Below, piece after piece: positions 20,674 through 31,920 of a stretch of DNA of 64,000 nt. A model generated the notes under the pieces. It made no database searches. It was given only the letters and a program-made list of their open reading frames with translations, and was not told the origin of the DNA. The position numbers and the translations under genes were made by a program. The number at the start of each line of letters is the position of its first letter. Within the stretch, counting starts at the first letter, position 1. Source of the DNA: Microstegium vimineum. Its lineage: Eukaryota > Streptophyta > Magnoliopsida > Poales > Poaceae. The stretch lies in contig CM039119.1 of the NCBI GenBank assembly GCA_022036555.1, forward strand, positions 45,387,318-45,451,317, read 5' to 3'.

Positions 20674-23600
20674 TATATTCAGCGTCATGCCTTAATGGTA
20701 TTGTGTGACATGCATAATTGTCTCGGGCTTGATCTCCTAAAGCCCAGATTAAAACGAGTAGCCACAGCCTCACGTGCAACATACTTAACAGCCCAAACAA
20801 AGCATTTAAGTTATCGACTCTGAGAATTACAAACTCATTGGATGGATAGCCAACAAATTTAGATATTCTGTCAAGGGTGACGTTACCCTTATCTCCGCTA
20901 CAGTATTTTCTGGCATTGGTTGCTGCCGATCTACCAGGCTACGTTTAAACCCACATCCCCTAGCACTGTTCTCCACTTGAAATTTCTGCATCTGGAGGCT
21001 GGAACAAAGGAGCCACGTACCAGGGCTTTCTTGTGCTCACGACGGCAACTTCACTGGTCGTACGTCAGTATTTCCGGCCACCGCGAAGGTAAGCCTGCTT
21101 ATACCTTCTTCATGATGCAATACGACGTGAAGTTTTTTGGCTGCTCACTTTCGGCTCATGCATCTGCATATTTTGAAATAGATGTGGCAGTAGTGGTGCT
21201 TTGCCAATCCAGCGATCAGTGTAGATGGATTTTTATTTATTTATTTCTAGCAATTGCCCCCATTGATTTATACATCACTACTCTCTGCATGAATATAGAT
21301 ACATGTAGATGTCATTGTGATCGAATACAACCATTTACAGTTACATGCATCTCTGTTGTTCCGGCGGTCTGCTCGAGGATAATTTAAAGCCTTCATTATG
21401 CTGTATACTAATCACTCATATTTTTCTTATGCATAGGTTCAAAAGCGCTCATCCATGGCAGGTTTTCAGCCGTGGCTTTCGTCAAAGGAGTGGATTCGAT
21501 CAGGGGTTAACCTCCTTATCAAAATGGTCGTTGAGGTGGTCACATGGATCACTGTCGAAGTCGCTCATATGTTCGCGATGACCATGAAAAACATATAACT
21601 CTCAACCACGGGCTTTCTCGTAATGGGGGTATGCCTGAGCGTGGCACCAGCGAGGCCCGTTGGGCGTAATAGAACACCGCCAGCACGAGGTGTGAATCGC
21701 TTTCGCAACCGCGAAAATTCATTGACCATGGCGGTAATGAGCACGACATCGTGAGGCTTCTAAATCACTCTTCTAATAGTGGATATAAGACATGAACCAT
21801 TGTGAATCACAGTTTTTTTTTTACGCCATGATACTCATTGCCTTTACTTTCGCATTCTATGTTGATCGCCCTTTTTGTGTCACTCACGATTTACCTTTTT
21901 AGGTCCAATCTATCCAAAGGCAAGATGGGACTACTGCATTTTGTCCCGTGGACGAGTTATCAAATCAGAAGATACAAGTATCGTTGGTGATGAATTCACC
22001 ATTCTGGGATGTTGATTATGAACCACAACGTGATATTCCAGTGGCCCCAGTCAAACCAGCTTCAACTCCCTCATGTTTGCGCAAGGAAATGGTGGAGGAG
22101 CGCATCTCATCATGCCTAACTCCGCACGGGTTTAGATAGGAGTAAGGGTAATCAATTATCATTGTCTAACCTTCGACAGAGCCCACATGTATGGTCCCAA
22201 CACCCCATTTGGCATTGACAAGGTCATTGCGTCGTCGCTCAGCCACTATGGATGATCTTCAAGGGAAATCAACCAAGGGCAGAACATATGACACTTGTTG
22301 CTTTAACAAGCCTGTAGTTAAAGAGGTTGAAGTTGTTGAGAACGGAGTTGATGCACGTCCAACATGCATTCTAGCAGAGGAATTCATTAAACATCCAGAG
22401 AAAAATTGGTGGCACGATGAAGATCCGGGGCTCAAAGTCGAGACGTTTTACTCTGAAAAGCTGCTGAATTTGGCTCGGACAATATTATTCTGAAACTGAC
22501 AAGATACTTTGGCACGTGCTAGTGTTGTGCCCGACATACTAGAATAACTGTATGAAGCTCGCCCAAACTTCCCATTAATTCAAGCCTTCCTGACATATGG
22601 AATTCAGCTGGACATACCTTTGATTACAAGTCAGGGATAAATGATTTTTCCATTGTTAGTGCTACAAGATGCTATGAGAATCCCAATCTTAGGGCGTGTT
22701 TATGATGAATATGTCCCCTGATTCATGTTCCAAGATGCAGTGGCCGGGGAACTCTTCTCTGCATATACAACAATATGTTTTGAGAAACTTGAGAGCAACA
22801 ATGGGGCAGATGCTCAGTTACACTTTTTGAGGTGGACGAATTATTTTCTGTAACGATAGCGTCCAATTGAGAATTGCCCCAACATTACTTTACCTCAAAG
22901 TTTTCTATGCTGATATTGAGGATCCATTGCTATAGAGCTTGAATTATTCTTAATGTATGATGTAACATTAAAGCATTGCCCTCCTGTTGTACATTTCTCT
23001 GATCAAGTGATGCGTTCAATAGCAATTATTCAAAGACGCATCTTGGGGCTGCTTTTGTTGCAGTAATGGTTTGTGCTCATATTGCGTTCCTATTGGCATG
23101 GTGACTTACATACATCCCGAAGTCTTATGGTAGCAGCTATATGCTAAAGGGTTCGCAAAGCCATTGGTATAGCGAGTATGGCTTATTTCTATGAGATGTA
23201 GATTCAGCCCAGGAAGCTAATCAGTAGAGGCTCTATTTCAGCCAACAATTGTTAAGCATCTCTTCCAATTCATTTTATTATGGGATGGTTTGCATGCTAC
23301 TAGAAAGTCATACAAGCTAAGCCAACACCTTCCTCTCCATCACAAATTTTTTTCCTTTCATTGCAGATGTGTGGAAGGTTTTAGAGATTAATATTGATCT
23401 TCATAGAGCACACCTGTAATTTCTTATATTGATGTGGAAAGACACTATTTATTGCACTTGGACTTCCTTGGGAGATTGCGAATCCGCTTTCCAAAGGATG
23501 AAGAAGATCTCATAGTTAATAAACGGAGTGCCCCTGAAAATTCAAGGTAACTCAGAATTTCAGAGATTGACTTGTTGGTGAGTAGTAGTGTTGGTGGTGT

Positions 23601-24190
23601 CGCTCACTAGCACTGCCAGATTTACAACAATCAAGCATATTGCCCACATCCTTTGCAAGGATGTTCAACTGTGATCAGGCCATCCCAAATTTTCATATGA
23701 AATGTGATTCTTCGTTTCTGATCAGCCAGAAAGTGATATAAATGGACCACTGAGCTTTTGCGTCATCATCTTTTGGCATATTGGTTACCCAATGGGCATA
23801 ACATTGAGGCACAGGTCCATGACCAAATCTCGGTCTACACTGCAGGATATATGCAATGGTGTCAAAGTTCTCTTAATTTTCTTAAAGAAAGCAAATGTCT
23901 TTTGCGGTGGGATAACATCTTCTATCGCTGATAAGAAAAAAAAAGTGTGATGCAAACATATATGGTACCCTCTCTTGTTCTTCCTCTTGTTTTTTACTTT
24001 CATAATCATCACAATATACTATCGCTCAAACAACACTGTATGTGTTATTGGTCTATTAGGTTGCCCCCAGTTAAAGGATCAACTAAAGAGGGAGAGATTT
24101 CTGTTTTGGCCCTAGTTACAGGATCAATTGAAGAGGGTGAAAGTTTTGTTCGCTCTCATATTCCAGATTTAGCAGCTCATCCTTTCGAAT
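20674..24190. other. Decayed unassigned sequence with coding-like remnants
   Basis: Short open frames with protein-like composition occur at 21948-22139, 22191-22493 and in pieces to 24195, plus strand, with many stops between. I could not assign them to a family. They may be exons of one dead gene or transposon. No intact gene is supported. Confidence 0.35.
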
Positions 24191-24860
24191 ATTGAAAACA
24201 ACAAGTTTGAACTGAACCCCCATTAATCTTAGTGATGATGGTGCACCTGAAAATGATTGAACTCCTTCTAATTATAACTAACTATATTATGCTCTAGAAT
24301 AGGTGATCTAATGAGGAAACTAATAGAATTGCTTGCTAATTAACTGCTTGGCTCGAGATTGATCTAAGAATTGATGATTGGATGATGGGATCGCCTCCAA
24401 GGGGGAGGTCAGGGTCTAGTTATATAGTCTTGCAGGATGATGTCCTCTGTTGGTTCAAACCAACTTAAACCAAGGGTTCAAATCAAAACCCTAAAGAAAC
24501 AAAGGGGCGAGAGGCGGTGGGGGCCAGATGGGCCTAGGGCCAATCGGCCGACCCCATCATGGGGCCATCGACTGACCAATGGTAGACCACTTTAGGGGAT
24601 TCCTTCACTTCTGGTGTATTCCTGATCCTTCTAGAATATTCTTGCTAGTCCTTTCTTCAAATTCCTGAATTATTGCGTTGGGAAAGCTTTATCCTTGTCA
24701 GTTTTCCTGATAAGTCCCTAGATAGTCACAAATTCCACTAAAACTATGGAATTCTATCAGTTTAAACCCTATACCTAATTTTTGGGGATCCTTTTTACCT
24801 TTTCTCAGTTAATATTGATGGTTTATGATAAACCATAACAACCGTCAATAGAAACAAAGC
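24191..24860. other. Unassigned repeat-like sequence
   Basis: LTR-like composition (for example 'tcgcctccaagggggaggtc' near 24390) downstream of the transposase relic. No paired ends found. Confidence 0.25.
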
Positions 24861-24879
24861 ACATATTTGCAAATTCTGG

Positions 24880-26250
24880 CATTTTTTTGCAACCTATTCC
24901 CTAATTTGGGACATAAAGAACCTTAATTCTTTTCCTACTCTTGCTGCTTACTTTAGTACCTTGTCATGAGTTTGCATTTTATCATTTCCATTAGCTAAGA
25001 TTAGCAAGTCCCTAGCTTCTAGAATTACTAATGAAGACCTCACATTTGTTGTTCAACAATATAATCACTTTTTGGAAATTTTTGTGTTAAGGGGCATCTT
25101 CTCTAGCCTTTGTATGCATCCACATTCAAAGCTTTTTTTTCTTTTCCATGTTTCCTGGTCCACTGTTGAACTGAAAAAGACCTTGCACATGCCCAAAATT
25201 TTTTTTTCATTATTTTTCCTTGAAACTTCATTGAAGTTAGCAAATAAATGTTTGATAGGTCAGACCTGTACTTAGGAAATACTTGCTTCACTACTGGGGT
25301 TAAACCCTAAATAAGACAATTGTTAGACAACCAAATAACATGACAAATGTTAGACAACCAAAACAGACGAGAAATAATTACATACTTTTTGCTTGTCTGT
25401 CATTATTCCCATAGGATTGTGTTTGTCAATTTGTAGGTCCGCCTTCAAAAATTTCCCAAAAACTATTTGCATGAAACAAATGACTCCACCTGAACAATAG
25501 CCAACACAATAGCTTATTAGAGCCCCATACCAACTGTTGAAAAGAAGCTGACCTCTGAACTTGGTTTTAACAAGGCAAATTAAGGGACTGCAGCCAGCAA
25601 AAAACCCCTTTTGCAAGCATCTAGTAAACATAAGAGCCCTACTAAAAAGGTTGGCAGTAATGTTGAGGTAGAAAGAGCTTCCAGGGTTACTCCTCCTCAA
25701 TTCATTTCCATAATTCCACAAAAAAAAAATTGTAGTATCTCATTCCCATTAATATCATTCATGATAAATCTTCAAGTTCTAGCAAGTTTGCTTCTTGATG
25801 GTTAAGGTTCTAGTCCTTTTGCACTACCCCATCCAAAAATAGTAATGCTCATCTTGTCATTTTCTCTAAAGGAATCAATGTACTTTGCAGCCAACCACAT
25901 TTGTAGTACACTCTTGAGAACTCATTTCTTTTGGCAATTGTGTGCCCCACAATAAGTCTTAACCATAAAGGAATTGTTCCTAGTGTCTAAACAAGCATAT
26001 AGGTTCCATGGGCAACCATTAGCACATTGAGCCCTTATCCTTGTCTTGTCATTCCTTGGTAGCTTAATTTCAATTCTATTCCTAACACAAATACTCAGTA
26101 ATAGCTTCTCTAAACCTTCTAGACTGTTGGAAACAATAAATCAACACAAAAGGTTGGATTTTGCATATTCTCCTCACTAAAATATGTAAACCTCAGTCTC
26201 ACATCACCTCCGCCATCTGATTCCCAAGATCCAAACCTTCATCATCATGT
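24880..26250 (-). pseudogene. MuDR-type (MULE) transposase relic
   Basis: Minus strand, several frames. From 26,230 to 25,830: an ESDGGDVRLRFTYFSEEN segment, then the MuDR N-terminal domain with RNDKTRIRAQCANGCPW and LYACLDTRNNSFMVKTYCG, then KYIDSFRENDKMSI. At 25,721-25,350 lies the MULE core (YGNELRRSNPGSSFYLN, GFFAGCSPLICL, KTKFRGQLL, IMTDKQK). At 25,291-25,060 are ARSFSVQQW and KALNVDAYK, typical of the C-terminal part. The block that should hold the first catalytic Asp, between PLICL and KTKF, is missing, and there are several stops and frameshifts. Mutator-superfamily DDE transposase; dead. Confidence 0.85.
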
Positions 26251-26259
26251 CCTCTTCAT

Positions 26260-27078
26260 CACTCAAACCCCCTGTACAGGTCTAAGATATAACAGTGTCT
26301 TCAGTTTGCTTCCTTTGGATTTCTTGTTGTATTTAACCACATTCATATGAGAATGTCTTTAGTTTTTTTTTTTGGCTTTCGTGTTGTCTTTAACCACATT
26401 CACATGAGAAGAAACAAGGTCCTCAAACAAATCTGCACCTCCCTATTATATCTCATTATCATTGGCCCATAGAACATCATCTTCACTCCCACTCTCTGCC
26501 TCAATTGTCAATAGCTTGATCCATTCTAATGTTTTTCAAATTTGAATAGAAAAGCTACAATTTTTCTATAGGATTCTTCTATGCATACTACACCTTACAT
26601 GGGCTGATGACCTTTGGCAAGTCAGACACTAGATTTGCAACAACATCATCCTAAATTTACTTCATCCATACAAGTCCTCATGATCAAAATATACAAACCC
26701 TATTTTTCAGATCATTTGCACATGTTGTCGTTACATTAGTGTTTGTGTCTGAATGTATGAGAAAGAAAACCATCTACAAATGTCTTTCCTTGTAGCAGCC
26801 AGTATACTTTAAGTTCAGATTGTTCTCGTAGCCCAACTGCTCTGTAAATTCTGGAACCACAAATGAGACCATGTATCTACCTCATACTATCAAACCAAGA
26901 CACCTTTCATCCCATATGATCTAAGATTCCAGAATCGCAAAAAAACCACCATGTGAATCTCTATTGTGAATTCATCCTACAATCCACATATCTTTACGGG
27001 TAAGGAGTGGGAAAATCTTTTTCCTGTTACACAAATGAAATGTTCACGTCGTGGTATGGAATTTTAGAATCATGGCCC
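26260..27078. other. Probable 5' part of the dead MULE; no intact gene
   Basis: Continues upstream of the transposase relic on its minus strand with scattered acidic frames but no motif I can assign. It ends where the Copia LTR begins. Confidence 0.3.
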
Positions 27079-29451
27079 TGTGTTTAGGCGATTAACGACA
27101 ATACTAGATCACTATGACAACGTGTTTTTGCAGAGGCAAAGTCATCTATGTTAGGTCATTTCTGATGCAATGTGAATGGGCTTAATGGATATTCCCCGCC
27201 CCTAAGATGGGAATTTGTTTCGGTTTTAAGGGATGGTGAAACAAGTTGAAAAATAGGGAGTTCTTAGGCCGTAAGGTTTAAAGGGCACTAAAAATATGCT
27301 AGGGGTTTTGTTTTTTTTCCCTTTTACCGTACTATAAAGGGGGGGATAGATTATAGCTTGACCTAGAGAGTTTTGGAAAGTGGGATATGCACACTTGTCA
27401 CAACTAGTCCTAGAGACCTTGCTTTCAGCCCGGAAAACAAGAAATGATAGGGGCAAAATCCTCTTTTTAAAAACCCACGAAAACATTATTTTAGAGGGAG
27501 AAAGAGGGTCCGGAAACCACTCTGCAAGTGGGCGTCGGACCATAGGAAAAGTGGTCTGACGGTCCCGACTTAGGGAGATTCTCAGCTCGAACTCCGGAAA
27601 AACCCCCCCCTTCTGGAAAGCACCGACCATAGGTGAGTGGTCCCGGTGGTTGATTTAGAGAGAGAGAAGGCCCGGGCTAGTCCCACGGGTAGCCGACGCC
27701 CCTGACACAGGTTAGTTTTTGCAGAGAGCTCCCTGGCTCCGGGGCCAGAGCGTCGGACCAGGGCACCGGACCAAGGGGAAATGGTCCGGTGGTGTTAAAA
27801 GAGAGAAAGCNNNNNNNNNNNNNNNNNNNNNNNNNNNNNNNNNNNNNNNNNNNNNNNNNNNNNNNNNNNNNNNNNNNNNNNNNNNNNNNNNNNNNNNNNN
27901 NNNNNNNNNNGATATTCATGCCCCTAAGATGGAATTTGTTTCGGTTGTAAGGGATGGTGATACAAGTTGAAGACTAGGCTAGTTCTTAGTGCCGTAAGGT
28001 TGAGAAGGGCACTAAGTATAGCTAGGGCTTTTGTTTTTCCTTTGACCGTACTATAAAGGGGGGTATGAGATTAGTAGCTTGACCTAGGAGAGTTTAGGAA
28101 AGTGGGTATATGCACACTTGTCACAACTAGTCCTAGAGACCTTGCTTTCAGCCCTTGGAAAACACTAGAAATGATAGGAGCAAAATCTCTTTAGAAACCT
28201 CAGCGAAAACAGTTATTTTAGAGGGAGAAAGAGGCTCCGGACCACTCTGCTAAGTGGGCGTCGGACCATAGGAGAGTGGTCTGACGGTCCCTGACTTAGG
28301 CAGATTCTCAGCTCGAGGAGCTCCGGACCACCTGTCTGGAAAGCACCGGACCATAGGTGAGTGGTCCGGTGGCTTGATTCAGAGAGAGAGAAGGCTCCGG
28401 ACTAGTCCGACGGCTAGTCCGACGCCCCATGACACGAGGTTGAGTTTTTGCAGAGAGCTCCCTGGCTCCGGACCAGAGCGTCGGACCAGGGCACCGGACC
28501 AAGGAGAGTGGTCCGGTGGTGTGTAAAAGAGAGAAAGCTTTTCACTCAGAGAGCACCGAGGCTCCGGACCAGAGCATCGGACCAAGCAGAGTAGTCCGAC
28601 GGTGCCTGAGGTTGAAACGAGAGTGAGCTCCGGACCAGTGTGCATGGTCTGGTGGTATGAGCTCCGGACTAGTCCGGTGGCTTCGCAGAGAGAAGAAAAA
28701 GTAAAAAAACGGCTAGTTTTGGGGGTGGGGACTATTTATAGTTGCCCCCTTGGTCCTTAGAGGAACTCTTGGCCATTGTTTCAGCTGGTGACACCTTGAG
28801 AAATCTTTTGGAGAGCCAAGAGGCTAGTGAGGGAGAGATTAGAGAGAGATCATCTTGTTCTTCCCTCCTAGAGTGATTAGGAGTGACTTGTGTGCATCCA
28901 TCCACCTTCCTAGCCTTGAGTGGGTCAAGTGAAGGTCTTGTGCTTGTTACTCTTGGTGTTCAATAGCACCTAGACGGTTTGGTGGTGTTCGGAGGAAGTG
29001 ACCGCCGGGAGATTGTTGGCGGCTCTTCTCCAAGCTCTTGTGATCGGTTGTGGGCGATTCACCGAGCCGGAGTGGCGAAGAATCAGCCCGTAGAGAGCAC
29101 TCTACCCTTGCGCGGGTAGAGGGGGAGCGATACCTTGCGAGGTGCTCCAACGAGGGCTAGGGGGGTGTGTCGACACCTCGATACCTCGGGAAAAAATCGC
29201 TGCGTCAATGAGATTTTCTTCTCCCTAGCTCTTTACATTTCCGCATTACTTTTCGTCGTGTTTTTACATTTCCTACTAGAATTGCTTAGGTTGTTTTTAT
29301 TTCCTATGAACTGCTACCGCTTTCTAGCTAGGACACATGGATGGTAGGCACTAGGGGGGGATTGGCATTTGATAGGTTTTTATATTTTCTTTAGAAATTT
29401 AAAACAAACCCAATTCACCCCCCCCCCCTCTTGGGCATCTTGATCCTTTCA
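27079..29451 (+). repeat. 5' LTR, containing assembly gap
   Basis: Starts TGTGTTTAGG and ends CCTTTCA, matching 39,691-41,340. The copy is 2373 bp as written, but the stretch before the gap (27,079-27,810) repeats, with many errors, the sequence after it (27,911-28,540). With the overlap collapsed it would be about 1650 bp, the 3' LTR length. TATA-like 'ctatttata' at 28,732-28,740. Confidence 0.9.
27811..27910. other. Assembly gap (100 N)
   Basis: Exactly 100 N, the usual placeholder for a gap of unknown size. Both sides are the same part of one LTR, so the true gap is probably zero or negative (overlap). Confidence 0.98.
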
Positions 29452-29453
29452 AT

Positions 29454-29466
29454 TGGTATCGGAGCC
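29454..29466 (+). other. Primer-binding site
   Basis: TGGTATCGGAGCC begins two bases after the 5' LTR, complementary to the 3' end of initiator tRNA-Met apart from one likely mismatch (usual form TGGTATCAGAGC). Confidence 0.85.
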
Positions 29467-29503
29467 TTGTTGCTCTAAATTAGGCTTCACCGCCTAGAGC
29501 AAG

Positions 29504-31920
29504 ATGTCCCATGGGGATGGACCGCCACCCATGTTTGATGGGGATGACTTTCCTTATTGGAAAGTGTGGATGGAGGCCTATCTTAAGGCCGTGGATGTCG
29601 GTGTTCACAAAGCCGCCACCCAAGGTGGATCGGTGTTCGCCGAGGACCCATACATTGAGAAGAACAATGCCAAGGCAAAGAACATTCTTTTCCGTGGCAT
29701 TGCAAGGATGTGTTCAACCGTGTGCGGAATTGCAAAACCGCGCATGAGATTTGGACAAACATTTGTGCTCTTCACGAGGGCACCAAATGTGAAAGAGAAG
29801 AGCGTTATCACCTTATCATTGCTAAGTTAAATGCTTTCACTATGCTATCTCATAAAAATGCTAATGAAATGTATTCTCGCTTGAATGTGCTTGTAGAGGA
29901 GTTGAATGGCCTTGGGCTCTCTCAAATGACACCGGCCGATGTGGTGCGCAAGATACTTTGTGTCCTCCCAATAGACAAGTATAGCCACATCATCACGGTT
30001 CTTCATCAAGGCGATCTCTCCGCAACTACACCAACGCAAGTGTTGGGCAAGATCAATGCTCATGAGATGTACATGAAGATCAATGATGGAACTCCATCCT
30101 CCTCCAAGAAGAAAGAGAAGGAGGATAAGAAAGACTTGGCTCTCAAGGCATCTTCCAAGGAGAAGTGCAAGATTCAATATGTCGTTGAGAGTACAAGTGA
30201 TGATGATGATGAAGACAACATCGCTCTCATGGTGAAGAAGACCACCAAGATATTGAAGAGGCTAACCAAGAACGGAGTCAAGTTTGACTCAAAGAAGAAG
30301 AAATTCTTCACAAGCTCTTCAAGGAAGCCAACCTCCCAAATGAAGTGCTACAATTGCGGCACTCTTGGTCATCTAGCCCATGCGTGTCCCGAAGAGAAGA
30401 AAGACAAGTCCAAGAACAACAAGTTCAAGAACTTCAAGAAGAACAAGGGCGGCAATGATGACTCAAGTGATGATAACAAGAAGCAAGACAAGCCATACAA
30501 GAAGAAGAAGAACTTCAATTTCCACAAGAAGAAGGATGGCAAGGCTTACATTGTGGGTGATTGGCTCACCGACATTGATAATTCAAGCGACTCCTCCGAT
30601 GATGAGAGTGAAGAAGAGAAGGTGGCCGCTTTGGTGATTGGTTCTTCGATTCCACCGCTACCTCCTCCTTCATCGCCGGGCTCATCCTCTACACACCTAT
30701 GCCTTATGGCTAAAGGTGACAAGAAGGTACAAAAAGAGGATGATGGTGATGACCTCTCTAGTGATGATAGTGATGATGAAGAAGCGCCTTCCTATGATGA
30801 ACTAATTAAAATTTGCAACAAGTATGCTAGCATCATAAGGAAATACAAGAGTAAAAATGACAAACTTCTTGAAATCAAGGAAAACTTGCATGATAAGCTC
30901 GATAACTTGTCTAGTGCTAATGATGATTTGAAGCTTGAGATTAACTCTCTCTCATCTAGCACTAGGGAGCTCAAAGCCTCTCTTAAGCAAGCCAATGAGA
31001 AACATGATAAGCTTGAGAGGTCATCCCAAGAGCTCCTCACAAGGTTTAACTTGCTAAAAGATGACTACAACCAAGTGAAAAGTGATCATGGCACTCTAGT
31101 GGTAGCAAATGAATTACTTACTCAAGATCTTACACATGTTGCTACTAACCCGTGTGCTAAGTGTGCAAGTGCTACCACTTGTGATATCGAGCTTGATGAT
31201 GTGGCTCTTGAGCAAAGTGCAAAGTGCAAGGGTAAGAGAGTTGTAGAAGCCGACAAGTATGATGATTATGTGAAGATGAGTGAAGAGAACTCAAAGCTCA
31301 AGGAAGAGCTAATCAACCTCAAGGCTAACAAGCCCTTCACCATCAAGCCGGCTCAAGAAGAAGACAAAGATGCTATCACTTTGATCAACTCTCTTCGAGA
31401 AGAAATTGCTAAGCTCAAGAATGACAAGACCAAGCTTATAAGTGGCCTTGAAAAGTTCACCAAGGGCCATAATCTCCAAAGTGAGCTTCTAATGAGTACC
31501 GTCATGAAGAATGACAAGACCGGTATTGGGTACAAGGAAAACCAAGTGATGAAGGCCAAGGTCAAGATTGAAGCCAAGAACTACTACAAGAACAAGTACA
31601 ATGGCTACAATCAAGAGAAGCCAAAGCCCAAGCCTAAGAGGTGCTTTGGATGTGGACAAATTGGTCATCTATCATTTCAATACAAGACTCCACTTCCCAA
31701 GACCTTGCCCAAGCACACTAGGCCATTTGCTCATGATGCTCACTATGTCATCAACAAAGATTCCAAGGGTAGACCACTTGTGGTGTTTCTTGGACCACCA
31801 ATGAAGAACAAGCCTAGGGTTCTTTGGGTTGCTAAGGAGTTGGTTGACAAGGCAATGGGGCCCCGCACTAAGGGGTTCCCAAACAACAAGCTTAACTCCA
31901 AGTTGCTTGTGTGTAGGTGA
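29504..31920 (+). pseudogene. gag: Retrotransposon gag, one frameshift
   Basis: Capsid/nucleocapsid polyprotein of the Copia element. It starts MSHGDGPPPMFDGDDFPYW at 29,504, the usual Copia gag opening. The frame changes near 29,705-29,720, after which a 736-codon frame runs to the TGA at 31,918. A capsid (UBN2-type) region follows to ~30,070, then a lysine-rich stretch and a CCHC zinc knuckle (CYNCGTLGHLAHAC, from 30,346). Acidic runs and a long coiled coil (about 30,790-31,600) come next. A second knuckle at 31,642 is degenerate: its last Cys is Tyr. The large gag with a coiled coil fits Sireviruses. The frameshift leaves no complete gag. Confidence 0.88.

Noticed and set aside
21948..22493. 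Two protein-like ORFs (63 and 100 codons)
   Set aside because: I tried to read them as parts of a known family and could not; stops break any longer reading.
27079..27810. A separate, older LTR inserted before the Copia element
   Set aside because: Differences are mostly small indels typical of read errors, and the piece ends at an N gap; a duplicated contig end explains it better.
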